This document shows, piece by piece, positions 6,608 through 13,692 of a stretch of DNA of 14,868 nucleotides. The stretch covers positions 1 to 14,868 of the forward strand of contig JAQIBO010000208.1 of the NCBI GenBank assembly GCA_027859055.1. The letters run 5' to 3'. Every line of letters begins with the position of its first letter. Within the stretch, counting starts at the first letter, position 1. Below the pieces are notes generated by a model, which worked only from the letters and a program-made list of their open reading frames with translations, made no database searches and was not told where the DNA came from. Both the position numbers and the translations under genes were made by a program. Origin of the DNA: Spirochaeta sp. Lineage in GTDB: Bacteria; Spirochaetota; Spirochaetia; DSM-27196; Alkalispirochaetaceae.

Positions 6608-8074
6608 TTATCGACCGTTTGCGATGGAAGCCGGAACGAACACGTCATCCGCAACGGACACCGCAAGCGAGTCAAAGCTGCAGGGGCGGTGCCATTCGAG
6701 CCCAAGGTGCCCGCTCGCCGGCAATTCGTTGGCAACGGGGAACGCGAGGGTGTACTGATCGTCAATGAAGATGAACAACTCGTCCCCGGTATCTATCAGC
6801 GTGTAGTCGTACCATTGGTCGCTGTTCAGTTCCGGTATGTAGGCGTTCGAGTGAGATCCTGCCAAAGTCCGGTCTTTCGTGGTGGAAAACGTCGAAATAC
6901 TGGGCGCTTCTTCCTCACTTTCAGTTGCGAAAATAACCGCCACGCGGCTGCTTCCCCATCGCCGAAGATTGGTAAAAAACGCACCGCCTTCCGGCATTCG
7001 CGCACGAACCCGGATGACACTATTCGCACCGGTTTGTACATTAAAATTCATTCCACCGCTCAGGTTTCCATCCCCCGACACGACCAGTGTTCCGTTTTCA
7101 AGGCGGGCGCGCGGTTCTTCCTGTTCGTACGTGTGCGGCCCTTCCATCTGTGGATCGAGCGCGTCAAAGGAGGTCTCGTAGACGGTGCTTTCGTTCTGCA
7201 ACCCGAAATCGGCAAGCCCGATATTCAGGTCCCACGGAGCAATCTTCTCTGCGAGTACTCCGGAGACGTATGCCTCGCTTCCACTACTCACCGTTATCGG
7301 GCCCTCCCAGACGGCGTTTCCATAATACGGCCAGCCATCGTCTTTCGAGGCCATAACGGTGACCTGATAGGTGCCGGCTTTAATGCTGTCCGCGTGTCCC
7401 TCGTAGCGGAGATACTCCCCTCCCGGTTGCAAATGAAAGTGATAGTTGGCGGTCCCCTCTTCGTTTTCCAGGAATACCCCGAGACCATGATTCAGGTTCC
7501 CGATGCCGGACTCGTTGACTGCCCGTAGCGTCAGCGCTCCCGTCTCCGTCCATGGATACGGCGTCACAATGAGCGCGTTTTCCCCGGCAGAGAGATCCCA
7601 TTCCACCGGACCAAAGGTAAGAAAGGAGTCAAACCAGTCCAGCCCGACAAAGGAATGGTTGCTGCCGATTTCCAGTTTTACCTCCAGGAGTTCATCCGGA
7701 ACGTCCGGCAAATCCCATACTGTATCGGGTGTCTCCTGGTTTCCCTGGCCACTGTGCCACCCCGAATCGCGCCATTCGTCTTCATACACAACACGACCGC
7801 TGTTTCGCGAAAAGATCGTTATTCGAACGGTATGTATGTCCAACAAAGCACCACCGTCCCGCTGATATCCGGAATAATCGATCTCAAGCTGTGGCGGCCC
7901 CTCTTCCCGCTGAGTGGTGACTGGTCCGACAGGACCGGCGGTATCCGCGGCAGATTCCTGCCCTTGAACAACGCCTCCGGGTGTTTCCGGAGAACCGGGA
8001 GTCGCGCACCCGGCGAACACGAAAATCATGACAATCGCGATAATCAATAGAACTTTTTTACGACTATTTTTCAT
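6608..8074 (-). CDS. Lipoprotein with C-terminal concanavalin-like (DUF1080/LamG-type) domain
   Basis: A 488-residue exported lipoprotein of unknown function. I chose ATG 8074 rather than the upstream start at 8146 because it begins directly with a signal peptide: KNSRKK, a hydrophobic core, and lipobox F-A-G-C with Cys23; GGGGGT lies 9 bases before it. A low-complexity linker rich in Gly, Pro and Thr follows. The middle part looks like two beta-sandwich segments, one containing NENEEG-type acidic turns and YHFHLQPGGEYLRYEGH. The last 170 or so residues (from YETSFDALDP) resemble concanavalin-like jelly rolls, with DQWYDYTLIDTGDELFIFID and GHLGLEWHRPCSFDSLAV. That suggests surface binding of a polymer, but no catalytic residues are evident. 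It is monocistronic, with its own promoter at 8094-8122, and divergent from the fatty-acid operon. Confidence 0.85.
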   Translation of the reverse strand: MKNSRKKVLLIIAIVMIFVFAGCATPGSPETPGGVVQGQESAADTAGPVGPVTTQREEGPPQLEIDYSGYQRDGGALLDIHTVRITIFSRNSGRVVYEDEWRDSGWHSGQGNQETPDTVWDLPDVPDELLEVKLEIGSNHSFVGLDWFDSFLTFGPVEWDLSAGENALIVTPYPWTETGALTLRAVNESGIGNLNHGLGVFLENEEGTANYHFHLQPGGEYLRYEGHADSIKAGTYQVTVMASKDDGWPYYGNAVWEGPITVSSGSEAYVSGVLAEKIAPWDLNIGLADFGLQNESTVYETSFDALDPQMEGPHTYEQEEPRARLENGTLVVSGDGNLSGGMNFNVQTGANSVIRVRARMPEGGAFFTNLRRWGSSRVAVIFATESEEEAPSISTFSTTKDRTLAGSHSNAYIPELNSDQWYDYTLIDTGDELFIFIDDQYTLAFPVANELPASGHLGLEWHRPCSFDSLAVSVADDVFVPASIANGR

Positions 8075-8093
8075 AATTGGTTTACCCCCAATT

Positions 8094-8122
8094 ATTGTAG
8101 ACCCGGAAAATCTCTCAGGCAA
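8094..8122 (-). promoter_or_regulatory. Promoter of the lipoprotein gene
   Basis: On the minus strand TTGCCT (8122-8117) is followed after 17 bases by TACAAT (8099-8094), giving a start near 8087 and a short leader to the ATG at 8074. Confidence 0.6.
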
Positions 8123-8160
8123 GAAATTCAACGTCGGGCGGAGCAAAAAAACGAATCGTG

Positions 8161-8189
8161 TTGCCTCTCTTCGTGAAAGCTGGCATGCT
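8161..8189 (+). promoter_or_regulatory. Candidate promoter of the fatty-acid operon
   Basis: TTGCCT (8161-8166), 17-base spacer, CATGCT (8184-8189) with a TGn extension (TGG at 8181-8183). The -10 is poor but the extended motif compensates. The -35 hexamer is the same as in the divergent lipoprotein promoter. Transcription would start near 8196, about 22 bases before the first gene. Confidence 0.4.
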
Positions 8190-8217
8190 CTAAAATCATG
8201 ATCGAAATGGTACTCCT

Positions 8218-9186
8218 ATGAAAGAGGTCGTCTTTTCTGCTGCACAATGGGCACTCATTCTCGGCGGTTCCAGCGGATTTGGGCTTGCCACGGCAAAACG
8301 ACTCGCTGCGGCGGGACTTTCCATTTGTCTTGTCCACCGCGATCGTCGAGGTGCGATGAAGCGGATCGAACGGGAGTTCGATATAATCCGCGGTAACCTG
8401 CAACCGAAGGCGCACTTTCAGGCGCTCAACCTCGATGCGCTCACCCCGGAGGGTATCACGACCACTCTGGACGCGATCGCCGAAGCAGCGCGAAATCCGG
8501 GAGCTCACCGGCCGATCCGGGTGATGCTTCACTCAATTGCCTTCGGCAACCTGAAACCGATCGCTCCCATTCCCGATGATTTTTCCCGACGTACGGAAGA
8601 GCTGATGGAACGACTCGCCGGTGAGCTCGATACCACCAGTGATCGCCTGCGGGAAGTGGCGGAACGCCTCCTTCTGGAAGGATTCGACGCCCTCTCTCCT
8701 CTGGTACCACCGGTGTACGGAGATACGCTCATAGAGGATGAGGACATGGAGCGGACGATCTACAGCATGGGAACCAGCATGCTCTCCTGGGTACAGGCGA
8801 TCTTCGGACGTGGCCTGTTTGCCGAGGATGCCCGGGTGTTCGGACTCACCAGCGAGGGAAACGACATCGCCTGGCGGGGGTACGCGGCAGTCTCGGCGGC
8901 GAAGACGGCGCTGGAATCGGTATCGCGCTCAATTGCAGTGGAGTACGCGCCCTACGGAATACGCTCCAACATCGTCCAGGCCGGTGTTACCGACACCCCG
9001 GCGCTCCGAGCGATTCCCGGAAGTGCGTCGATGAAAGCAACCGCTCGCTCCCGTAACCCCTTCGGCCGGCTCACCACGCCGGAAGACGTGGCCAACGTGA
9101 TTTACTTGTTAAGTCGCGATGAAGCAGCCTGGATCAATGGAAGCCTCATCCGCGCGGATGGGGGTGAACACGTTGCCGCATCCTGA
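8218..9186 (+). CDS. Enoyl-ACP reductase-like short-chain dehydrogenase (FabI/FabL type)
   Basis: A 322-residue NAD(P)H-dependent SDR predicted to reduce the trans-2-enoyl-ACP intermediate. The nucleotide-binding glycine motif GGSSGFG is at 16-22. HSIAFG at 105-110 corresponds to the enoyl-reductase hallmark VHSIGFA, and the catalytic pair follows the enoyl-reductase spacing Y-x6-K (Y222, K229). ADGGEH near the C-terminus corresponds to VDGG of FabI. FabI of E. coli is about 262 residues; the extra length is an insertion of roughly 45-50 residues between HSIAFG and YSMGTSML (about 116-178), which is helical and acidic. The first of the two FabI active-site tyrosines appears to be Ser212. It is first gene of the operon; ATG overlaps a tiny upstream frame, and the SD is not obvious. 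A ketoreductase role is less likely but not excluded. Confidence 0.82.
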   Translation: MKEVVFSAAQWALILGGSSGFGLATAKRLAAAGLSICLVHRDRRGAMKRIEREFDIIRGNLQPKAHFQALNLDALTPEGITTTLDAIAEAARNPGAHRPIRVMLHSIAFGNLKPIAPIPDDFSRRTEELMERLAGELDTTSDRLREVAERLLLEGFDALSPLVPPVYGDTLIEDEDMERTIYSMGTSMLSWVQAIFGRGLFAEDARVFGLTSEGNDIAWRGYAAVSAAKTALESVSRSIAVEYAPYGIRSNIVQAGVTDTPALRAIPGSASMKATARSRNPFGRLTTPEDVANVIYLLSRDEAAWINGSLIRADGGEHVAAS

Positions 9187-10219
9187 CCGAGCCACTTCCG
9201 AAGGCGCCACTCCGGCGCGCGCCGCCGGACAGGGCGGACTCAACCTTCTGGGACTGGGCCACTTCCACCCGGAAAACGTGATCGATAATCCCTTTCTCGA
9301 AGAGCTCGATATCGGCACCTCCGACTCCTGGATTCTCGAACGGGTGGGAATCCGAACGCGGAGGACTGTACTTCCCTTGGACTACATCCGGGACACCCGC
9401 AACCGGGACCTTCGGGAGGCACAGCAGGTGGCGCTCTACAGCAACGCCGTAAGCGGTGCGCGGGCCGCGCGGATGGCGCTGGAGCGCGCCGGAATTGAGC
9501 CGCACGCGATCGGAATGGTTATCGCCGGCGGATGCTCGCCGCAGCATACGACACCGGCGGAAGCGTGCACGATCGCCGCCGAGCTGGGAATTAGCGCACC
9601 GTGCTTTGATATTGCCTCTGCATGTTCCAGCTTTGCGGCGCACCTGCACTTCCTGGCAGGCATGCAAACCGCCGCGCTACCGGACTACGTCCTGACCGTA
9701 AACGTGGAAAACACGACCCGCACGGTTGATTACACCGACCGGAACACCGCAGTGCTCTGGGGTGACGGCACCGCCGCCGCGGTGATCTCACCCCGTCACC
9801 CGGGTCGTTTGCGCGTTGGTACTTCGCTCCTTCGATCCGATCCTGCCAACTGGCAAAAAGTGATCATTCCGACCGGCGGCTATTTCGACCAGAACGGCCC
9901 TGCGGTACAGGGATTCGCGATCCGCAAGACCGGTGAATGTGTCAAAGATTTGCGAACTACTCTGACCGGGGACGATTTTTGGTTTGTGGGCCACCAGGCG
10001 AACCTGCTGATGCTGGAATCGGTGGTAACTCGCGCCGGGATCGATCCGGAGCGTCACCTTTACAACGTGCATGATTACGGCAACTGCGGCGCCGCCGGGG
10101 CACCGTCGGTGCTCTCCCAGAACTGGGATCGCTTTCAAGGTGGGGATCAAATCCTCCTGGCGGTGGTGGGAGCGGGACTCACCTGGGGAGCGGTAACGCT
10201 CGAGGTAACACAAGCGTGA
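9158..10219 (+). CDS. 3-oxoacyl-ACP synthase III-like (KAS III, FabH-like)
   Basis: Chain-initiating or related condensing enzyme of the thiolase superfamily. The conserved domain begins at LNLLGLGHFHPENV, so the start is uncertain: ATG 9119, ATG 9158 (used here) and TTG 9173 are possible, and the last has the best SD (GGGGGTG). Numbered from 9158, the triad is Cys156 (ASACSSF), His279 (VGHQANLL) and Asn309 (YGNCGAAGAPS), all intact and in the FabH order, so it should be catalytic. The protein is about 353 residues, slightly longer than FabH (about 317). Its beginning overlaps the reductase gene and its end overlaps the next gene by 4 bases (GTGA), which indicates translational coupling. The acyl primer it uses is unknown. 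Confidence 0.9.
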   Translation: MGVNTLPHPDRATSEGATPARAAGQGGLNLLGLGHFHPENVIDNPFLEELDIGTSDSWILERVGIRTRRTVLPLDYIRDTRNRDLREAQQVALYSNAVSGARAARMALERAGIEPHAIGMVIAGGCSPQHTTPAEACTIAAELGISAPCFDIASACSSFAAHLHFLAGMQTAALPDYVLTVNVENTTRTVDYTDRNTAVLWGDGTAAAVISPRHPGRLRVGTSLLRSDPANWQKVIIPTGGYFDQNGPAVQGFAIRKTGECVKDLRTTLTGDDFWFVGHQANLLMLESVVTRAGIDPERHLYNVHDYGNCGAAGAPSVLSQNWDRFQGGDQILLAVVGAGLTWGAVTLEVTQA

Positions 10220-10800
10220 CGTACACGGAATATCTGCGCCGGGAATCGTTCTCAAAGGATGAACTCCTCGCGATCGCCTGGGGAACGCTGGTGGAAGACC
10301 CGCCGGGGGAAGGCCTCGCTCGCCTGCCGGCACCACCGATGCTTATGTTTGATCGGATTACCGAGGTCAGCCATAGAGGCAATCGGGGACGGATCGTGGC
10401 GGAGCAGGATGTACTCCTCGACGCGTGGTTTTTTCAATGCCATTTCCGCAACGATCCGGTGCAGCCGGGATGCCTGGGAGTGGATGCGGTGTGGCAGCTG
10501 ATCGGTCTGTACGCCGGCCTCCGTGGAGCCAAGGGCTACGGCCGCGCCCTGGGGGTCAAGGAAGTCGAGTTTCAGGGACAGATCCGACCGCACAACTCGG
10601 TGGTCCGCTATGAGGTGGACATCCGCCGCTACGCCGATCTTCCCGCCTCCGGCAGTGCCGTGGCCCTGGGAAGCGCCCAGGTCTCGGTGGATGATGAGGT
10701 GATCTACCTGATTACCGACGCCAAGGTGGGAATCTTTCAGGGAATTCAGTACCCCGATTATCCACATCCCAGTGACAAGTCCCGCGGGGGGAAAATGTAA
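10216..10800 (+). CDS. FabA-like 3-hydroxyacyl-ACP dehydratase
   Basis: A 194-residue hotdog-fold dehydratase close to FabA in its full length. FabA hallmarks are PAPPMLMFDRI (38-48), DAWFFQCHFRNDPVQPGCLG (69-88) and GVDAVWQLIGLY; the catalytic residues are His76 and Asp90, with the same 14-residue spacing as His70/Asp84 of E. coli FabA. GRALGVKEVEFQGQIRP also matches. FabA proteins dehydrate 3-hydroxydecanoyl-ACP and some isomerise the double bond; isomerase activity cannot be judged here. The GTG start overlaps the KAS III stop (GTGA). Tail residues after about 180 (PDYPHPSDKSRGGKM) are an extra basic extension. Presence of FabA next to a FabZ-like enzyme in one operon is notable. Confidence 0.92.
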   Translation: MTYTEYLRRESFSKDELLAIAWGTLVEDPPGEGLARLPAPPMLMFDRITEVSHRGNRGRIVAEQDVLLDAWFFQCHFRNDPVQPGCLGVDAVWQLIGLYAGLRGAKGYGRALGVKEVEFQGQIRPHNSVVRYEVDIRRYADLPASGSAVALGSAQVSVDDEVIYLITDAKVGIFQGIQYPDYPHPSDKSRGGKM

Positions 10801-11271
10801 ATGAGTACGATTTTGACACCGGCTCAGCTTCTGGAGCGGCTTCCCCAGCAGCGTCCGTTCCGGTTCGTGGACGAAATTATCGCCGTGGACGAGCAGAGCA
10901 TCCACGGCCGCTATACCTTCCGCACGGACGAGGTGTTTTATCCGGGACATTTCCCCGGAAACCCGGTCACGCCGGGCGTGATTCTCCTGGAATCGATGTG
11001 CCAGGTGGGCGTGGTCTGCCAGGGAATCTACCTGGTGACCCGGGACCTTCCTCCGGAACAGCAGCACGGTTGGCTGACACTCTTCTCCGACGCGGAAGTG
11101 GAGTTCACCCGGAGCGTGCTACCGGGAGAAACGGTCGACATCCACGGCGAGCTGGTCTTTTGGCGGCGGCGCAAGCTGCGGGCCACGGTGACGATGACTA
11201 ACCAGGACGGGGTGATGGTAGCCCAGACCACCGCCTCGGGAATAGGAGTCCGAGATGACAGCCAGGACTGA
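10801..11271 (+). CDS. FabZ-like 3-hydroxyacyl-ACP dehydratase
   Basis: A 156-residue single-hotdog dehydratase. LPQQRPFRFVDEI (14-26) and HFPGNPVTPGVILLESMCQ (50-68) are the FabZ signatures, with the catalytic residues His50 and Glu64, 14 apart as expected. Glu rather than Asp separates it from its FabA-like neighbour. The start ATG abuts the preceding stop (TAAATG) with SD GGGGGG 9 bases upstream. Its final 17 bases overlap the KAS II gene. It probably dehydrates the 3-hydroxyacyl chain on the operon's own carrier. Confidence 0.9.
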   Translation: MSTILTPAQLLERLPQQRPFRFVDEIIAVDEQSIHGRYTFRTDEVFYPGHFPGNPVTPGVILLESMCQVGVVCQGIYLVTRDLPPEQQHGWLTLFSDAEVEFTRSVLPGETVDIHGELVFWRRRKLRATVTMTNQDGVMVAQTTASGIGVRDDSQD

Positions 11272-12568
11272 TACAACCAGACAGCGATCCGGCGCCGAGC
11301 ACCGCGTGGTAATCACCGGGATGGGCGTCGTTGCGCCCAACGGACACGGACTGGAAGAGTTTGAACACGCGCTGCGAACGGGGCGCACCGGAATCCGATT
11401 TGTGGAAGAGCTACAGGAACTCAAGTTCGGCTGCCAGGTAGGCGGAATTCCTCAGGGAATCGACGAGATCAAGACTGAGTACTTCTCAGCGGACGTGCTC
11501 ATGGCGATGAACAGCTCCATGACCTACGCCGGTATCGCCGCGATAGACTGCCTGCGGGACGCCGGGCTTCCCGAACATCCACCGGAGGACGGCGTGGTGG
11601 ATTGGGACATGGGCGCGATCGTAGGAACCGGCGTGGGCGGCGTTGATACTCTTGGAGACAAAGTGGTCCCCGGAGTGAACGCCGGCCGCACCAAACGCCT
11701 GGGAAGCACGATGGTTGAGCAGACGATGAGCAGTGCCGTGAGCGCCCGGATCGGCGGACTGCTGGGCCTGGGGAACCAGGTCACCACCAACTCCAGCGCC
11801 TGTTCCACCGGAACCGAAGCGTTGATTGTGGCGGCGGATCGCATCCGTTCCGGCCGAGCCAAACGGATGCTTGCCGGAGGCGCGGAGGGCTATAGCCCCT
11901 ATACCTGGGGCGGATTCGACGCGATGCGCGTGCTCAGCCGCGCCTACAATGAAGAACCGGAACGCGCATCCCGCCCGATGAGCGCCTCCACCGGAGGGTT
12001 TGTACCCGGTTCGGGTGCGGGAGTGCTCATGCTGGAGTCGCTTGAAAGCGCCCGGGAGCGGGGTGCGCACATCTACGCCGAGGTCCTCGGCGGACATATC
12101 AACAGCGGGGGCCAGCGCGGCACAGGGAGCATGACCGCCCCGAACCCGGAGGGTGTTCGCCGCTGTATTCGCGCGGCGATCGGCGACGCCGAGGTTACCC
12201 CGGAAGAGATCGAGGTAGTCAACGGCCATCTCACCGGAACGATGGCGGATCCCCTGGAAGTGGAAAACTGGCGGGCCGCTCTTGAGCTCGAGCCGGAGAC
12301 GATTCCCTTACTCAACGGTACCAAGTCGCTTGTGGGACACGCTCTCGGGGCGGCGGGGGGCATCGAATGCGTGGCGTCGATTCTGCAGTTGGATCGCGGT
12401 TTTATCCACGGATCGGTGAACTGTGAAGATCTGCACCCCGATCTGGAGAAATTCAGTACCCGGATCGTCCGGGAGACGCGGGAGAGCAACGCGAAGACGC
12501 TGGCCAAGGCCAGTTTTGGATTTGGCGATGTTAACGCTTGCGTGATCTTTCGCATCGTTGATGAATAA
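11255..12568 (+). CDS. 3-oxoacyl-ACP synthase II-like elongating condensing enzyme (FabF-like)
   Basis: A 437-residue KAS I/II-family enzyme that would extend acyl-ACP with malonyl-ACP. N-terminal RVVITGMGVVAPNG (17-30) is typical. The catalytic set is intact: Cys183 (SSACSTGTEA), His325 (NGHLTGTMADPLE), Lys357 and His362 (KSLVGHALGAAGG), with the C-terminal FGFGDVNACVIF in place of FGFGGHNA. The motif around His325 is unusual; housekeeping FabF has NAHGTST followed by an Asp. This places the protein outside the main FabF clade, near secondary-lipid KAS enzymes. SD TAGGAG is 7 bases before ATG; the start lies inside the FabZ-like gene. A 72-base gap separates it from the ACP gene. Decarboxylating KASs of polyketide clusters are an alternative. 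Confidence 0.9.
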   Translation: MTARTDTTRQRSGAEHRVVITGMGVVAPNGHGLEEFEHALRTGRTGIRFVEELQELKFGCQVGGIPQGIDEIKTEYFSADVLMAMNSSMTYAGIAAIDCLRDAGLPEHPPEDGVVDWDMGAIVGTGVGGVDTLGDKVVPGVNAGRTKRLGSTMVEQTMSSAVSARIGGLLGLGNQVTTNSSACSTGTEALIVAADRIRSGRAKRMLAGGAEGYSPYTWGGFDAMRVLSRAYNEEPERASRPMSASTGGFVPGSGAGVLMLESLESARERGAHIYAEVLGGHINSGGQRGTGSMTAPNPEGVRRCIRAAIGDAEVTPEEIEVVNGHLTGTMADPLEVENWRAALELEPETIPLLNGTKSLVGHALGAAGGIECVASILQLDRGFIHGSVNCEDLHPDLEKFSTRIVRETRESNAKTLAKASFGFGDVNACVIFRIVDE

Positions 12569-12627
12569 CATGAACAACGGCATGGCCGAGCGTCGCATGT
12601 AACGGCGGCGATAATAATTAATTTTCC

Positions 12628-12633
12628 GAGGAG
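12628..12633 (+). promoter_or_regulatory. Strong ribosome binding site of the ACP gene
   Basis: GAGGAG lies 7 bases before the ATG at 12641 in the operon's longest internal gap (12569-12640), behind an AT-rich stretch (ATAATAATTAATTTT). It is among the best SDs in the operon and fits a carrier needed in excess. A secondary promoter in the AT-rich stretch is possible but has no clear -35 box. Confidence 0.55.
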
Positions 12634-12640
12634 AGAACAC

Positions 12641-12889
12641 ATGGCACGAGAACAGATATTTGAAGAGGTGATGAATATCATCAGCCCCTTCGCGGTCAAC
12701 AAGGAGGCGTTGGAAAACGCCAATGAGCAGACAAACATCCTCACCGATCTCAAGGTGAATTCAGCACGGCTTGTGGATATCATTCTCGATTTTGAAGACA
12801 AATTCGAAATCGAGATCGACGATGATGCCGCCGACGAAATCCAGACGCTCGGAGATGCGGTCGACAAAATCCTCGAGATCAAGGGGTGA
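12641..12889 (+). CDS. Acyl carrier protein with atypical NSA attachment site
   Basis: An 82-residue acidic four-helix carrier protein. The phosphopantetheine arm is expected on Ser41 in DLKVNSARLVDIILDFED (36-53), where housekeeping ACP has DSLD at the start of helix II. Asn40-Ser41-Ala42 replaces Asp-Ser-Leu. Downstream helix residues FEIEIDDDAADEI (55-67) match the usual FDIEIPDEDAEKI segment of ACPs. It sits between the KAS II and acyltransferase genes, so it is the likely dedicated carrier. The TGA stop overlaps the GTG of the next gene. From memory, similar NSA-type carriers occur beside divergent KASs in some other bacteria. Confidence 0.93.
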   Translation: MAREQIFEEVMNIISPFAVNKEALENANEQTNILTDLKVNSARLVDIILDFEDKFEIEIDDDAADEIQTLGDAVDKILEIKG

Positions 12890-13686
12890 ACGTCACACGA
12901 CGGATCGGCGGCCTCACCTGGCTTGGGCTTGGGACGCAAGCGTTCCTCTCCCGGTTGGTGCAACCGTTGTTCTATCCGATGTACATCCTGTTGTTGCGGT
13001 ACGTATTGTCGTACCGCATACCGGACCTTCCGCAGGTACGCCGGGGAATACGGGAAAAATTGGGGCGAGACAAGCGACCGCTACTGATCTGCCCCAACCA
13101 CCTGACTATGATCGACTCGGTGATCCTCATGTGGGCGATCGCACCGTGGTGGCAGGCGTTCTGGGACGCCCGCTTCTTTCCTTGGAACACGCCGGAAAAG
13201 ACCAATTACGCCCACGTCCCTGTCCTGCGTTTCATCGCGTATCTGGGAAAATGCATCGCCGTCGTGCGTCAGGCGCCAAAGGACCAGACGGCGAAGTTTC
13301 TCGCCAAGCTGCGGACGCTGCTGTTAAGCGGCCAGAGCCTGATGATCTTTCCCGAGGGAACGCGCAGCCGCCACGGCCGCGTCGAAACCAAGGATTTTGC
13401 CTACGGTACGGGAAAAATCGTCGATGACCTAAAACGCCTTGGTGCGCAGCCCCGCATCCTTTGCGTGTACCTTCGCGGATTAGGACAAAAAACGTACAGT
13501 ACGATACCTCGCAAAGGCGAGACGTTTTACCTTGACTACCAGGTACTGGAGCCGACAAGTGATAGCCGCGGTCTTCGCGCCCAGCGGGACATTTCCCGGC
13601 AGATCGTCCACACCTTGGCGGATATGGAGCAGGCGTTCTTCGCTGGCGGGCATCGGCTGAAGACCGGCTTTCGGGCGTTGCAGTAA
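12886..13686 (+). CDS. PlsC-like 1-acylglycerol-3-phosphate (lysophospholipid) acyltransferase
   Basis: A 266-residue membrane-associated acyltransferase. Motif I is NHLTMID (71-77) with the catalytic H-x4-D (His72, Asp77); the motif II region is VPVLRFIAYLGKCIAVVR; motif III FPEGTRSR (155-162) provides the Glu and Arg for substrate phosphate contact. A hydrophobic N-terminal segment (about 19-43) anchors it to the membrane. Such enzymes move an acyl chain from acyl-ACP or acyl-CoA to a lysolipid or related alcohol, so it probably places the operon's product on a lipid; the acceptor is unknown. The GTG start overlaps the ACP stop by 4 bases with AAGGGG upstream. Length is slightly above the PlsC norm. 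Confidence 0.92.
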   Translation: MNVTRRIGGLTWLGLGTQAFLSRLVQPLFYPMYILLLRYVLSYRIPDLPQVRRGIREKLGRDKRPLLICPNHLTMIDSVILMWAIAPWWQAFWDARFFPWNTPEKTNYAHVPVLRFIAYLGKCIAVVRQAPKDQTAKFLAKLRTLLLSGQSLMIFPEGTRSRHGRVETKDFAYGTGKIVDDLKRLGAQPRILCVYLRGLGQKTYSTIPRKGETFYLDYQVLEPTSDSRGLRAQRDISRQIVHTLADMEQAFFAGGHRLKTGFRALQ

Positions 13687-13692
13687 CAATCG

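Noticed and set aside
6272..7528. Plus-strand open frame of 418 codons
   Set aside because: Antisense to the lipoprotein and nucleotidyltransferase region, with no recognisable motif and low-quality composition.
8075..8146. Longer start for the lipoprotein at 8146
   Set aside because: It would put 24 residues before a perfect signal peptide, and the predicted promoter (8094-8122) lies inside that extension.
10252..11067. Minus-strand open frame of 271 codons
   Set aside because: Antisense to the FabA-like and FabZ-like genes, whose catalytic motifs are intact.
11486..12963. Minus-strand open frames of 247 and 296 codons
   Set aside because: Both are opposite the KAS II and ACP genes and show no protein family signature.
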